Below, piece after piece: positions 23,653 to 33,462 of a stretch of 64,000 nt of DNA. The stretch lies in the NCBI RefSeq assembly GCF_019970065.1, contig NZ_JAHXYH010000002.1:930001-994000 (forward strand), given 5' to 3'. A model generated the notes under the pieces. That model was not told the DNA's origin. It did no database searches and saw nothing but the letters and a program-made list of their open reading frames with translations. Position 1 is the first letter of the stretch; every line of letters begins with the position of its first letter. The stretch is from Chryseobacterium sp. OSA05B. Lineage in GTDB: Bacteria > Bacteroidota > Bacteroidia > Flavobacteriales > Weeksellaceae. A program made the position numbers and the translations under genes.

Positions 23653-25170
23653 ATGAAAATCTTTACTGCAGAACAAATACGCCGCTGGGACACATTTACG
23701 ATTTCTCACGAACCCGTTTCCTCCATACAACTTATGGAAAGAGCTTCAGAAGCTTTGGCGGGCTGGATCTCTGAAAATTGCAAAAACCACAAAAAAATTG
23801 CTGTATTCTGCGGTAACGGGAACAATGGCGGTGATGGATTTGCCGTTGCACGAATATTATATATGAAAGGTTTCGATGTAGATGTTTTTGTAAAATATAC
23901 TAAGGGTAAGTTTTCAGATGATGCTTCGGTCAATGTAAAACGATTGCGGGATCTTTCCGGAATTTCGGTCCGAGAATTTAAAGAGACGGAGCAATATAAT
24001 TTCGACGCTAAGACTGTTATTATTGATGCCCTGTTCGGAACCGGTTTGTCACGACCTTTGGAAGGTATTTTTAAGGAATTGGTTGAAGTGCTGAATGAGG
24101 AAAGCTGTATTAAAATTTCTGTTGATATTCCTTCAGGATTGCCTGCCGATCATATGCCTGAAAATGATACGGCGATCTTTAAAGCAGATTATACATTAAG
24201 CTTTCAAAGCTGGAAAAAAAGTTTTCTCCATCCCGAAACGGGAAAATACACAGGAAAAGCGATCATTTTGGATATAGGACTGCATTCAGAATATCTGCAG
24301 AAAGAAACTACGGCAGATTTTGTCATTAATGAAAAGCTAGTCGATGATATCTTTAAGCCCAGACAGGATTTTTCGCACAAAGGAACCTACGGAAAAGTGA
24401 CCATTGCCGGTGGAAGCTATGGTACAATAGGAGCAGCAGTACTGGCTACCCAATCTGCCCTGAAAACAGGAGCCGGTCTTACTTTTACATTAGCACCAAG
24501 ATGTGGGTATGAAATTTTGCAGATATCCTGTCCTGAAGCGATGTTTACAGAAGGCGGGAATGAATTTATAGAAAATTTTGAGACAGAAAATGAGACAGTT
24601 TATGGAATCGGGCCGGGATTGGGAACCCATGAAGAAACAGAGAAAGGGCTGCTAAATTTTCTAAAAGGATACAATAAACCGCTGGTTTTGGATGCCGATG
24701 CATTGAATATCATCTCAAAAGACCACAAAAATCTAAAACTAATTCCTGAGAAATCTGTGATTACACCTCACCCCAAGGAATTTGAAAGATTATTCGGAAG
24801 TACGGAGAACTCTTTTGAAAGACTGAAGTTGGCTAATGAAAAATCTGCAGAATGGAATATCTATATTGTACTGAAAGACCACCACACACAGGTAGTAAGT
24901 CCCGAAGGCAATGTATTCTATAATATCACAGGAAATGCAGGACTTGCCAAAGGCGGTAGCGGAGATATTCTTACCGGAATTCTGACTTCACTTCTAGCGC
25001 AGGGGTATTCTCAGGAAGAGGCCTGTATTTTAGGAGTCTGGCTTCACGGAAGAGCGGCTGATTTAGCGGCTCAAAAGTATTCTAAAGAATCTATGCTTCC
25101 TACGGATGTCATTAATACGTTTGGAAGTGTCTTTGAAGAGTTGAACAGGAGAAACGGCGTGAAACTTTAG
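23653..25170 (+). CDS. nnr: Bifunctional NAD(P)H-hydrate epimerase/dehydratase
   Basis: A 505-residue fusion that repairs hydrated NAD(P)H. Residues 1-215 are the YjeF-N epimerase, with FCGNGNNGGDGFAVARIL near 52-69 and DALFGTGLSRP near 124-134. Residues 225-500 are the ribokinase-like dehydratase, with GSYGTIGAAVLATQSALKTGAGL, VLDADALN, ITPHPKEFERL and NAGLAKGGSGDILTGI near 431-446. Domain order and length are as in E. coli NnrE/NnrD fusions. The promoter lies in the 246-bp divergent gap upstream. Confidence 0.94.
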   Translation: MKIFTAEQIRRWDTFTISHEPVSSIQLMERASEALAGWISENCKNHKKIAVFCGNGNNGGDGFAVARILYMKGFDVDVFVKYTKGKFSDDASVNVKRLRDLSGISVREFKETEQYNFDAKTVIIDALFGTGLSRPLEGIFKELVEVLNEESCIKISVDIPSGLPADHMPENDTAIFKADYTLSFQSWKKSFLHPETGKYTGKAIILDIGLHSEYLQKETTADFVINEKLVDDIFKPRQDFSHKGTYGKVTIAGGSYGTIGAAVLATQSALKTGAGLTFTLAPRCGYEILQISCPEAMFTEGGNEFIENFETENETVYGIGPGLGTHEETEKGLLNFLKGYNKPLVLDADALNIISKDHKNLKLIPEKSVITPHPKEFERLFGSTENSFERLKLANEKSAEWNIYIVLKDHHTQVVSPEGNVFYNITGNAGLAKGGSGDILTGILTSLLAQGYSQEEACILGVWLHGRAADLAAQKYSKESMLPTDVINTFGSVFEELNRRNGVKL

Positions 25171-25318
25171 AGCTAGAGCGTTTGAGAGTAAATAGTTTTG
25201 CTAGTTGCTAGTAAATAATATACTTAATCTCAGTGTAAACTTTTGTCTCAGCCTTAGTCTGATGTCTGAAATCTGAAATCTGATGTCTGATGTCTAGCAT
25301 CTTGACTCGTATCCTAAC
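25171..25318 (-). repeat. Heptad repeat element, copy D
   Basis: In the convergent gap after nnr. On the plus strand, seven heptads in exact register at 25257-25305: GTCTGAT, GTCTGAA, ATCTGAA, ATCTGAT, GTCTGAT, GTCTAGC, ATCTTGA. CTAGTTG-type units lie near 25200 and a GAGAGT-rich arm near 25180. On the minus strand this is the same core-to-arm order as copies A and B, but the AT-rich block is diverged. Confidence 0.85.
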
Positions 25319-25320
25319 AG

Positions 25321-25367
25321 AAAAAGGGCAAATTAACCGGATGTCAATTTGCCCTTTCATTTTTGTA
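25321..25367. terminator. Bidirectional terminator between nnr and lgt
   Basis: AAAGGGCAAATT/AATTTGCCCTTT stem with A-rich left and T-rich right flanks. Confidence 0.85.
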
Positions 25368-25374
25368 TTTCTTA

Positions 25375-26643
25375 TTATTCAGGTTTTTCGTTTTCTGCTT
25401 GAGTGATTTTGAATTTCTTAGAAATAATCATAATAACTACCCCTGCGATCATAAACGGAATGGAAAGTACCTGTCCCGTATTCAGTCCGCCGATCTGGAT
25501 AAACTCATCGCCCTGAGGTTCTTTAAGGAATTCTACAAAGAATCTGACAGCCCAAAGAATGATAAAGAACAGTCCAAATAGCCATCCCTGCTGATATTTT
25601 TTGTTTGTTTTTCTGTATAATATCCATAGCAGTACAAACAATAGGAAATATCCAGCAGCTTCAAGAAGTTGTCCCGGATAGCGGGGAACTGTAGGACCAT
25701 ATTCACTGCTCTGTTGCGGGAACAGTATAGCCAATGGAGAATTAGGATCAACTGCCTTTCCTACGATTTCAGAATTGAAGAAATTACCGATTCTTACAAA
25801 GGCACCGCCTAAAGCAACCACAATTCCGATTCTGTCATAAACCCAGAAAGGATTTTTCTTAATGATCTTGAATGAATAATATAAAGTAGTGAAAATCAAG
25901 GCTATTGTAGCACCGTGGCTGGCAAGTCCTGAAAATCCTGTGAATTTAAATCCGTTTTTAGTGCTTATCGGTAAAAATACACTCCAGAAATCCTGCTTAA
26001 ACAATTCCGGCTGATAGAAAATAACATGCCCTAATCTTGCACCAAGAATAGTTCCGATCAGTGTCCATGTGAAAAGAGGCTCCAGATATTTCTGGTTAAC
26101 ATTATCGATTTTGAAGATCCTCAGCATTAAAACATACCCGAAACCAAATGCAAAGACAAACATTAAGCTATAAAAATGCAGTGTAACCGGTCCCAACTGA
26201 ATACCTTTTGAAGGATCCCAGATTTTGAAAGGCGTTTCCAGCGCTACGGATTCAGATTCTGTGATAGGTTTTGCTGACTTTACGGCATATTTGAAAGCGG
26301 TGATATTGTCTTTTGTAGGAGCAGTTTCAATCAGTTTGAAATTTTTATCGAACAACTGATATTTGAATGTCTTGTATTTCGCTAAAGTGATGATGCTTGA
26401 TTCGAAATAAGCGGGCTCAAAATTGGACTCGTTAAAAATAACCAGAACATTGCTGTCCGTCGTTTTCTCGGGAAAAGCATTAAGATCAATGACTTCTGTG
26501 GTGGAATAGATCTTTACCGGAATACCGGCTCCGTTTACTTTCAGAGTTCCGTCCGATAAGCCTCCCGGATATTCCTGGGCCCATGCGAACTGGGTAATTA
26601 ATGCAAATAAGACGAGATAAATTCTGAAAAATAGGTTACTCAT
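25375..26643 (-). CDS. lgt: Prolipoprotein diacylglyceryl transferase Lgt with an extra N-terminal domain
   Basis: A 422-residue protein. Residues from about 155 are a normal Lgt: seven membrane segments, GTILGARLGHVIFY near 196-209, GLASHGATIALI near 236-247, and the signature RIGNFFNSEIVGK near 282-294. It transfers diacylglycerol to the lipobox cysteine of prelipoproteins. Residues 1-22 are a signal peptide (ending FAWAQ), and 23-150 form a polar domain I do not recognise (YPGGLSDGTLKVNG..., TKDNITAFKYAVKSAK). Typical Lgt is 260-300 residues, so this is an N-terminal fusion. yidD lies 21 nt upstream. Confidence 0.9.
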   Translation of the reverse strand: MSNLFFRIYLVLFALITQFAWAQEYPGGLSDGTLKVNGAGIPVKIYSTTEVIDLNAFPEKTTDSNVLVIFNESNFEPAYFESSIITLAKYKTFKYQLFDKNFKLIETAPTKDNITAFKYAVKSAKPITESESVALETPFKIWDPSKGIQLGPVTLHFYSLMFVFAFGFGYVLMLRIFKIDNVNQKYLEPLFTWTLIGTILGARLGHVIFYQPELFKQDFWSVFLPISTKNGFKFTGFSGLASHGATIALIFTTLYYSFKIIKKNPFWVYDRIGIVVALGGAFVRIGNFFNSEIVGKAVDPNSPLAILFPQQSSEYGPTVPRYPGQLLEAAGYFLLFVLLWILYRKTNKKYQQGWLFGLFFIILWAVRFFVEFLKEPQGDEFIQIGGLNTGQVLSIPFMIAGVVIMIISKKFKITQAENEKPE

Positions 26644-26664
26644 TTCTATTGATTTAATAGTTTA

Positions 26665-26916
26665 TTACTGATTTAAATTTTTCGGTGGAACAGGGTCGTA
26701 GCCACTGCCTCCCCATGGGTGACATTTTGAAATTCTTTTAATGCCCATCCACAATCCTTTGAAAATACCATGCACCTGAAGCGCTTCCACCATATAGTGA
26801 GAGCAGGTAGGTTCGTAACGGCAGTTTTTGGGAAGTAAGGGCGAAATAAACCACTGGTAAAATTTTATCAAAATTACCAAAGGAAAACTAATGATTTTAT
26901 TGAGTGTAAGTTTCAA
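26665..26916 (-). CDS. yidD: Membrane protein insertion efficiency factor YidD
   Basis: About 83 residues from a TTG start at 26916 that gives [11 protein letters not shown], the usual N-terminus; an in-frame ATG at 27003 would add an unlikely 29 residues and overlap the rarA promoter. Signature segments are [23 protein letters not shown] and [18 protein letters not shown]. YidD aids YidC-dependent membrane insertion. It precedes lgt on the same strand and probably shares its transcript. Confidence 0.9.
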   Translation of the reverse strand: MKLTLNKIISFPLVILIKFYQWFISPLLPKNCRYEPTCSHYMVEALQVHGIFKGLWMGIKRISKCHPWGGSGYDPVPPKNLNQ

Positions 26917-26954
26917 AACAATGCAAAAATAGGGTAAAAAATTTAAAATTAGTT

Positions 26955-26962
26955 TAATTTTG
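26955..26962 (+). promoter_or_regulatory. Possible -7 box of rarA
   Basis: TAATTTTG in the divergent yidD-rarA gap, 56 nt upstream of the rarA TTG start. Confidence 0.4.
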
Positions 26963-27018
26963 TTATAAGTTTCAGGGACACAAAACCTGAATCTGTTCAT
27001 CAAAAAAAATAAAATATC

Positions 27019-28296
27019 TTGAGCCAGAATACTCCGTTAGCCGAAAAGTTAAGACCAAAAACCCTGGATGAAGTTCTTGGGCAGGAACACCTTACCGGCG
27101 AAAAAGGCACGATCAGAAAGATGATCGAAAACAATGCACTGAATTCACTGATTCTTTGGGGACCTCCCGGAACAGGAAAAACAACGCTGGCCGAAATTAT
27201 TTCTGAAAAATCAGGGCGGAAGTTTTATAAGCTTTCAGCGGTTTCTTCAGGGGTGAAGGATGTCCGGGATGTTATTGAAGATGCTAAAAAACAGAATTTA
27301 TTTTCAGGAAAATCTCCTATTTTATTCATAGACGAGATCCACAGGTTCAATAAATCGCAGCAGGATTCGCTTTTGCATGCGGTGGAGAAGGGCTGGATCG
27401 TTTTAATCGGGGCAACTACGGAAAATCCAAGCTTTGAAGTGGTGTCTGCTCTCTTATCAAGAAGTCAGGTGTATATTTTGAAAGCACTGAGCTACGAAAA
27501 ACTTGAGGAATTGATTGACACAGCTTCACAGAGATATAATAAAGACGAGGGAACTCATTTTAAAATTATAGAAAAAGAAGCCTTCATCCAATACTCCGGT
27601 GGGGATGCGAGAAAACTGATCAACTCAGTGGAACTGGTTCTTAATCAATACATGAATTCAAATAAGGAAGAGATCACCAATGCAGATGTCCTGGATATTC
27701 TGCAGGAAACGATGGCGCTCTATGATAAAAATGGGGAGCAGCATTATGATATTATCTCAGCTTTCATAAAATCTATGCGTGGTGGTGACCCGAACGGTGC
27801 TGTGTACTGGTTGGCCAGAATGATTGCAGGAGGCGAAGACATTAAATTTATTGCCCGCAGAATGCTGATTCTTGCCGCTGAAGATATCGGATTGGCCAAT
27901 CCTAATGCTTTGGTTATTGCGAATAACTGTTTCCAGGCGGTGAATGTGATCGGAAACCCGGAATCAAGGATTATTTTAAGCGAAACAGCAGTATACCTGG
28001 CCGTTTCTCCAAAAAGCAATTCAACGTATATGGCGATCAATGATGCACTGGCTCTGGTAAAACAAACCGGTAATCTGCCTGTACCATTACATTTGAGAAA
28101 CGCACCTACCAAACTGATGAAAGACCTGGACTACGGCAAAGAATATAAATATGCCCATTCTTACGAAGGGAATTTTGTAGATCAGGATTTTCTGCCGGAA
28201 GAAATTAAAAACGCAAAGCTTTATCAGCCGGGCAATAATGCTACAGAAAAGAAGATTTATGAAGAGCTCAAGAAAAAATGGATCAACAGATATTAA
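27019..28296 (+). CDS. rarA: Replication-associated recombination protein RarA (MgsA)
   Basis: A 425-residue AAA+ ATPase. [19 protein letters not shown] leads, Walker A is [12 protein letters not shown] near 48-59, Walker [17 protein letters not shown] near 100-115, sensor [10 protein letters not shown] near 132-141, and the C-terminal MgsA domain has [13 protein letters not shown] near 286-298. It acts at stalled replication forks as a clamp-loader-like helicase. The start is TTG at 27019. It ends at a clear terminator. Confidence 0.95.
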   Translation: MSQNTPLAEKLRPKTLDEVLGQEHLTGEKGTIRKMIENNALNSLILWGPPGTGKTTLAEIISEKSGRKFYKLSAVSSGVKDVRDVIEDAKKQNLFSGKSPILFIDEIHRFNKSQQDSLLHAVEKGWIVLIGATTENPSFEVVSALLSRSQVYILKALSYEKLEELIDTASQRYNKDEGTHFKIIEKEAFIQYSGGDARKLINSVELVLNQYMNSNKEEITNADVLDILQETMALYDKNGEQHYDIISAFIKSMRGGDPNGAVYWLARMIAGGEDIKFIARRMLILAAEDIGLANPNALVIANNCFQAVNVIGNPESRIILSETAVYLAVSPKSNSTYMAINDALALVKQTGNLPVPLHLRNAPTKLMKDLDYGKEYKYAHSYEGNFVDQDFLPEEIKNAKLYQPGNNATEKKIYEELKKKWINRY

Positions 28297-28301
28297 ATGA
28301 C

Positions 28302-28330
28302 AAAAGGATACCGCAAGAGTATCCTTTTAT
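28302..28330. terminator. Terminator after rarA
   Basis: AAAAGGATAC/GTATCCTTTT stem with a T-rich end, between two convergent genes. Confidence 0.85.
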
Positions 28331-28351
28331 TATAATGGAGTTGTTTACAAT

Positions 28352-28792
28352 CTATTTGAGGTTGCTTACTGTTAAGAAAAGGGTTTTCTTACCGTTATAA
28401 TCTTTAACTTCAGTACCACCCATAATGTCACCGTAGATCTTTACGCTGGTGTCAGGAAATTCGTAGCCTTCGATCATAACAGGGGTGTTTTCAGGAAGTC
28501 CGTTTTGTTCGTTCAGTTGAGCAAGAGATATTCTGTCCAGACCTTCAAAACCGCTTTTGATTTTTACTTCTGTAAGTCCTCTTTCGGCAAGGAAACTGTA
28601 TTTTTTTAAACCTTGAGGAAGTCCTGCAGCACTTTTGTAGGCATTTGAACTTTGAACGATGGCTTTTCTTGCATTGAACATGCCAACCGTACCGACAATA
28701 TCATTGGCAACTGCAAATTTTACAGCAGGATTCTTCTGTGCAGATAAGGCTACAGATGATAATATTAAAAAAGAGTAGAGTATTTTTTTCAT
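28352..28792 (-). CDS. Exported hypothetical protein
   Basis: A 146-residue protein with a clear signal peptide (MKKILYSFLILSSVALSAQ). The mature part, AVKFAVANDIVGTVGMFNARKAI...SLAQLNEQNGLPENTPVMIEGYEFPDTSVKIYGDIMGGTEV, looks like a small beta-rich domain. No family recognised. It stands alone, with a 230-bp AT-rich upstream gap in which I see no feature. Confidence 0.75.
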   Translation of the reverse strand: MKKILYSFLILSSVALSAQKNPAVKFAVANDIVGTVGMFNARKAIVQSSNAYKSAAGLPQGLKKYSFLAERGLTEVKIKSGFEGLDRISLAQLNEQNGLPENTPVMIEGYEFPDTSVKIYGDIMGGTEVKDYNGKKTLFLTVSNLK

Positions 28793-29022
28793 AACCGGAA
28801 TATGTAACTGTTAAAAACTGGATAAATATAATTAATTTTTACAAAATGTGAATGAAATTTTATGATATTTTAAATATTGCTTAGAAATAAAAACTTTTGT
28901 TAAGGATTTTCAATTTTGGAGATATGCTGTTTAAGCCTCTGTTTTAAGACAGAATGATGATGGCTGAAAGAGATGAATAGTAGCCAATTGGCCGACAGCT
29001 CAATCATTTTCCTCCTTCCAGC

Positions 29023-31245
29023 TTAATTCTCGTGTTCCTCCCCCTTCTTATCCACTATATTTTTAATAATATTCTTCAGTCTCTGGAATGTAAAGGAGCT
29101 TAATAATAAAATAACACCCAGTATAATAAATGCGGTGATTCTTGAGATATTATCCATCTGCCAGACATCATAGCTGTAGAGTTTCAGAATCATGATTCCG
29201 AAAAGGATAAACCCGATTCTGCTGTATTCGGGGATGTTCTTTTTTAAACTTATATAAATGAAAATACTGGCCAGAAGAGTCCATATAATAGGAAGGTACA
29301 AAATGTTGAAATGTTCTTTAGCTTTATAAAGAAGGGATATGTCATGCACAGAACTTACAAGGTAGGTGTTGTAAAATCCAAAGCTTACTGCAATGACGAT
29401 GGTCACTGAAATAGCCCAGTACGATAGATTTGTTTTATAAAAATCCGGAATTGAAGAAGCATTCCATACCATATATATAAAAGGAATCCAGTGAAGAAAA
29501 TTGATCATATAAAAACTGAAATCAAGTTCTTTGGATACAACTGCCGAAGCAACTTCTGATGCAACAAATGAAGCGTTGAAAGCAATCAGAATAAGGAACA
29601 TATACATAAGCCCTGTCTGGATAGTACTGTCGATATCCAGTTTTTTTCTTAACAGAATCAATACGAAAATATAATAGATGCTGAACAAAAGCCAGATACT
29701 GGTGATAGCCGACCACAGCATATGCGAATTATGATAAACGATTTCCAGCAGCAAGGCAAGATAGATGACCCCGTAACTTACAACAGCGAAAACGTTTTCA
29801 AAGAAACGGTCTTCCTGTTTTCTGGTCTCATTGATTTTCTTTAATAAAAACAGATTCAGGATTGTAGTAGCAATCGTCACAAGACTCGTTAAAAATACAG
29901 GATTGAAAACAATACTCATCTTGTCTGTGTTGAAATATTCCGACCAAGTCATCAGTTGTGCGATGATGACCAAAGGGAACAGAATATAGAAACATGTTTT
30001 GAAAATACCCTGTCCGCTTTTTTTCCAGATATAGAGAAGAAGGGAAGCTTCTACTGCCCAAACGCTTGTGATAAGATGGGTTTTGAACTGAAGCGCAACT
30101 GATACCGTGATCAGGCTGATCGTCAATGCTGCAAAAATGGAGTAGCTGAAGCCAAAACTTTTCCTTCCGTATTCTCTTGCCAGAAGGACAGCGTTGACTG
30201 CAGCAAAAACAAGCGGAAAGACAATCACCGGTTCATAGCTTAATGTTTTAAATATGTAGATCAGCCCGATAATGCTAGAAAAATTGATAAGGACCAGCAT
30301 TAATGTATCCCAGGGCGATAGAATGTTTTTTTTGAAATAGTCCTGAAGGGCAAATAGGTAGAAAATAATATAATTGATAATATAAAATACAATACTGAGC
30401 AATTGAGCCTGCTCCGAAGTCCAGTAAAAAAGATAAATAGTTGTAAAAGCATAAGCCGTCCATCCCACACTTTTCCAGTGTTTAAGAAAGGAAGCTGCAA
30501 GCATACCCAAATTGAGAAGGGTGAGATAAGTGAAAAGGAAAGGGTAGTTGCTCTGTCCGGTACTGATCATCAGCGGAGCGGTAAATCCTCCCAGTAAAGC
30601 AATAATAATTAATACCTCACTTTTATAATAATAGGCAAGAACGATCGAAATAAGGGTGATCAGAGTGGTAATAAAGAACGCTTTATTCTGAGTAAACAGA
30701 TGGTATTCCCGGAAAGCGATGGTGGTTGTAAAATACAAAACGGCAATACCACCTCCCGTGATAATAGAAGCAAATACTGCATAATTCTTCCGTAGAAAAT
30801 GCCCAACGAGCATAATTCCTGCTCCGGCAGCCAGACCAAGCCCTGCCCTCGGGGCTTCTCCGATCCAGTTTTTATCTATAGCATATTTGACAAAATAACC
30901 GATACCAAGAACGAGTGTGAAAATTCCAACAATGGTCAGAATGTTTTGCTTTAAAAAGTCAAAAAAAGGTTCCAGCCTGTCTTTTTGAGGCTGAGGTGGT
31001 AAGGGTGTTTCTGTGATGATTTCCTCGTGCGCTGTGTGTTGTTCCTGCACATGAAGGGCTGCTGTTTCTATGACAGACGGATGCTCCTGTTCTTTCTGTT
31101 GCTGAACAAGAATATTTTGATGAGGCTGATTAATTTTAGAATTCAGATCACCTACTTCCTTCTCCAGTCTTCTGATCTTATTGTTAAGATGACTGAAGAT
31201 AAAGATGACCGCTATAATTAATATCGTCAGGAGAATTTCACTCAT
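29023..31245 (-). CDS. DUF2339 multi-spanning membrane protein
   Basis: A 740-residue protein with an N-terminal membrane anchor, a Glu/Gln-rich region with a coiled-coil-like REEKEVGDLNSKI-type stretch to about 85, then more than 20 hydrophobic segments. The RAGLGLAAGAGIMLVGHFLRKNYAVFASIITGGGIAVLYFTTTIAFREYHL block near 132-182 is the DUF2339 hallmark. Function is unknown; an envelope role is inferred. Convergent shadows in other frames are not genes. Confidence 0.9.
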   Translation of the reverse strand: MSEILLTILIIAVIFIFSHLNNKIRRLEKEVGDLNSKINQPHQNILVQQQKEQEHPSVIETAALHVQEQHTAHEEIITETPLPPQPQKDRLEPFFDFLKQNILTIVGIFTLVLGIGYFVKYAIDKNWIGEAPRAGLGLAAGAGIMLVGHFLRKNYAVFASIITGGGIAVLYFTTTIAFREYHLFTQNKAFFITTLITLISIVLAYYYKSEVLIIIALLGGFTAPLMISTGQSNYPFLFTYLTLLNLGMLAASFLKHWKSVGWTAYAFTTIYLFYWTSEQAQLLSIVFYIINYIIFYLFALQDYFKKNILSPWDTLMLVLINFSSIIGLIYIFKTLSYEPVIVFPLVFAAVNAVLLAREYGRKSFGFSYSIFAALTISLITVSVALQFKTHLITSVWAVEASLLLYIWKKSGQGIFKTCFYILFPLVIIAQLMTWSEYFNTDKMSIVFNPVFLTSLVTIATTILNLFLLKKINETRKQEDRFFENVFAVVSYGVIYLALLLEIVYHNSHMLWSAITSIWLLFSIYYIFVLILLRKKLDIDSTIQTGLMYMFLILIAFNASFVASEVASAVVSKELDFSFYMINFLHWIPFIYMVWNASSIPDFYKTNLSYWAISVTIVIAVSFGFYNTYLVSSVHDISLLYKAKEHFNILYLPIIWTLLASIFIYISLKKNIPEYSRIGFILFGIMILKLYSYDVWQMDNISRITAFIILGVILLLSSFTFQRLKNIIKNIVDKKGEEHEN

Positions 31246-31295
31246 TCTTTAGTTTTTATCAAATATAAAGTAAATGTTTGTAACCCTATAAAAAA

Positions 31296-31326
31296 TTAAT
31301 CCATCACGTATTCTGTGATGGATTAA
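31296..31326 (-). terminator. Terminator after the 31357 gene
   Basis: TTAATCCATCAC/GTGATGGATTAA stem with T residues downstream on the minus strand. Confidence 0.8.
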
Positions 31327-31356
31327 CTGTGCAGAGCGATTAAATTATGTTCTTAA

Positions 31357-32064
31357 TTAATTTGAAACTTTATAAATGTAGAAAGATCCTACACTGGCCC
31401 CTAATAATCCAACATCAAGAGCAGAAGATCCTGTAAGTCCGAATGAGATTTTGTCTCCCGCCTGGAAAGTATACATGGAGTTGATAGAGCTTTCAGAGAT
31501 GGTTAAACTTAAAACCAAAGGAACCGTAAGACCACTGAATGAACGGCTGTCAAGAAGAGTTCCTACTCCTGCTCTGTTTCTGAATATACCTATTCCCGGA
31601 GTATTGGTAAGAATAGCGGCCTGAAGACCTGAACCGTAACGGAACGAGAATGCCACATTATAGATTCCATCCGACGGAATCGTATACGTATTATCCGTAT
31701 CTGAGAATAATGCAGCAGATCCTACCGATCTTTCAGCAGCCAGAAAGTTAACGGCCCTGAATCCTGCAGGGAAAAGGCCTAAACTCAGAAGATTGATTCC
31801 TGTAGTTTTTTTGGCGGCATAAACACTGGTATTCACCGTAGAATTGTAAAGCAACTGGGGATCTACCTTAGCGATCTGTGCACTTCCGGTATTCAATGCA
31901 AGAATTTCATAACCTGGAAGAGCCGGGGTTAAAGGAATGTCACGAACCTTCATGGTTCCGTTTACATCTAACGTAGCACTTGGTGCACTAGTATTGATCC
32001 CAACTTGTGAGAATACGGGAACGATGGATAAAGCTAAGAATAAGCTGTAAATTTTGGTTTTCAT
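31357..32064 (-). CDS. Secreted protein with C-terminal C1q/TNF-like beta domain
   Basis: A 235-residue protein. The signal peptide ends near VFSQ, then VGINTSAPSATLDVNGTMKVRDIP, the start seen on many Bacteroidetes surface or tail-fibre-like proteins. Residues from about 95 have DGIYNVAFSFRYG, an insertion of strands, and GDKISFGLTGSS near 204-215, a C1q/jelly-roll-like pattern. There is no T9SS tail. Probably outer surface. No annotated partner nearby. Confidence 0.75.
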   Translation of the reverse strand: MKTKIYSLFLALSIVPVFSQVGINTSAPSATLDVNGTMKVRDIPLTPALPGYEILALNTGSAQIAKVDPQLLYNSTVNTSVYAAKKTTGINLLSLGLFPAGFRAVNFLAAERSVGSAALFSDTDNTYTIPSDGIYNVAFSFRYGSGLQAAILTNTPGIGIFRNRAGVGTLLDSRSFSGLTVPLVLSLTISESSINSMYTFQAGDKISFGLTGSSALDVGLLGASVGSFYIYKVSN

Positions 32065-32380
32065 GAGTAAGTTTTTTAATTAGTTTTCAAATTTTATAAT
32101 GCAAAAATCATGCCTGCGTTATGATTTATTTACTTATAATTTGATAAAGATAAGAATAATTTAATTAAATCTCTATTTATTGATGTTTAATATTTCGTAA
32201 TATGGTTATGAATCTTTATTTTAAAATTTCAAAAGCAATGTAAAAGTAAATAATTTATTTAATATATCACATGTTAATGATTTAATTCATATTTAAAATG
32301 TTTCTATATTGTCGCTTTTTGTGACAGATTGTGCTGCAATTGTGTCACTAGTTTGGGTATTGGCAGGGGGTTTAACGGAA
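32065..32380. other. Intergenic stretch without a gene
   Basis: AT-rich spacer upstream of the 31357 gene, which it probably serves as promoter region. No RNA or repeat was recognised. Confidence 0.5.
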
Positions 32381-32381
32381 A

Positions 32382-32403
32382 AACACTGCTGTGGAGCAGT
32401 GTT
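32382..32403 (-). terminator. Terminator after pheA
   Basis: AACACTGCT/AGCAGTGTT stem followed by TTTTTCC on the minus strand, 28 nt after the pheA stop. Confidence 0.82.
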
Positions 32404-32430
32404 GATTAAGTAAGTCGATGTTTTTATTTT

Positions 32431-33279
32431 TTAGCTTTCAAGAAGGAATTCCTTGTAGTTTCCCAGGAAATCCACCTCTGCGTTGATTGATTGAAGTTCG
32501 AGCAGTGCGTTTCCATGCAGAATATCTTCCCATTTCCCCTGTACATTGATAAAGAAGAAGTAATTCCCGAGTCCGGTTTTCAGGGTTCTGGATTCAATCT
32601 TGCTGAGGTTCATTTTTCTCCATGCGAAAACCGAGAGAACCTGATGTAGACCGCCGGGGTGATCTTCCGGAAGATTGATCAGCATTCCGGATTTTTCTCC
32701 CAAAACTTCAAGATCCGGGTTGTTGTATTCCGTTTGTTTTTTGGAAATAACAATAAAGCGGGTATGGTTTTGCTCAAAATCCTGAATATTTCTGTGGACA
32801 ATATTCAACCCATACAAATTGGCGGCAAACTGATTAGCGACTGCAGCTATTTTTAAATCCTTATTCTCAGAAACAAATTTTGCAGCGGCAGCTGTAGATG
32901 AAAAGTCCTGTCTGGTGACTTCCCTGAACCGGCTGTCCAGGAAGTGAAAGCTTTGCGCCAGGGCTTGAGGATGTGAATAAATTTTTTCTACCTCTTCCAT
33001 ATTATTTTCCGGATGAATCATCAGGTGGTGAGCAATGGGCATTACGCCTTCCGCTTCAATTTTGATAGAAGGGGTTTTATAGAGATAATCCAGCGTCATG
33101 GAAACGGTTCCTTCAATGGAGTTTTCCAGGGGGACCACAGCTTTATCGGCTTCTCCTTTTTCAACGGCATTAAAACAGTCTAAAATATTAGCCTGCGGAA
33201 GAAGTTCTTCACCGGGGAAAAGCTGCGTGGTCGCAAGCTGTGTGAAACTTGCATGAGGGCCCAAAAATGCGATCTTCAT
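32431..33279 (-). CDS. pheA: Prephenate dehydratase
   Basis: A 282-residue monofunctional enzyme for phenylalanine synthesis. The catalytic domain starts AFLGPHASFTQLATTQLF, with ADKAVVPLENSIEGTVSMTLDYL near 39-61 and NHTRFIVISKK near 170-180. The ACT regulatory domain follows: MLINLPEDHPGGLHQVLSVFAWRKMNLSKIESR near 200-232. The GxxN-type ligand position is present, so feedback by phenylalanine is likely. No chorismate mutase domain is fused. Confidence 0.94.
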   Translation of the reverse strand: MKIAFLGPHASFTQLATTQLFPGEELLPQANILDCFNAVEKGEADKAVVPLENSIEGTVSMTLDYLYKTPSIKIEAEGVMPIAHHLMIHPENNMEEVEKIYSHPQALAQSFHFLDSRFREVTRQDFSSTAAAAKFVSENKDLKIAAVANQFAANLYGLNIVHRNIQDFEQNHTRFIVISKKQTEYNNPDLEVLGEKSGMLINLPEDHPGGLHQVLSVFAWRKMNLSKIESRTLKTGLGNYFFFINVQGKWEDILHGNALLELQSINAEVDFLGNYKEFLLES

Positions 33280-33385
33280 ATGTAGTATATATAAATGTAG
33301 ATAATAGTATTATTTAATTTGGAAGTGCAAAGATGCAAATTAGTTTAAAAACAACCATCTTTAATGGGTGGATTCCTTGCTCTTA

Positions 33386-33462
33386 CCCGCAACTTTTCAC
33401 CTGCAATCTCCAATTTATAGCCTGCAACCTGCTACCTAAAGTCTGCCACCTAAAACCTATTC
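33386..33462 (-). repeat. Heptad repeat fragment, copy E
   Basis: Eleven 7-bp units in perfect register (CCCGCAA, CTTTTCA, CCTGCAA, TCTCCAA, TTTATAG, CCTGCAA, CCTGCTA and so on). The last units overlap the stop codon of the thioesterase gene at 33457. Confidence 0.8.
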
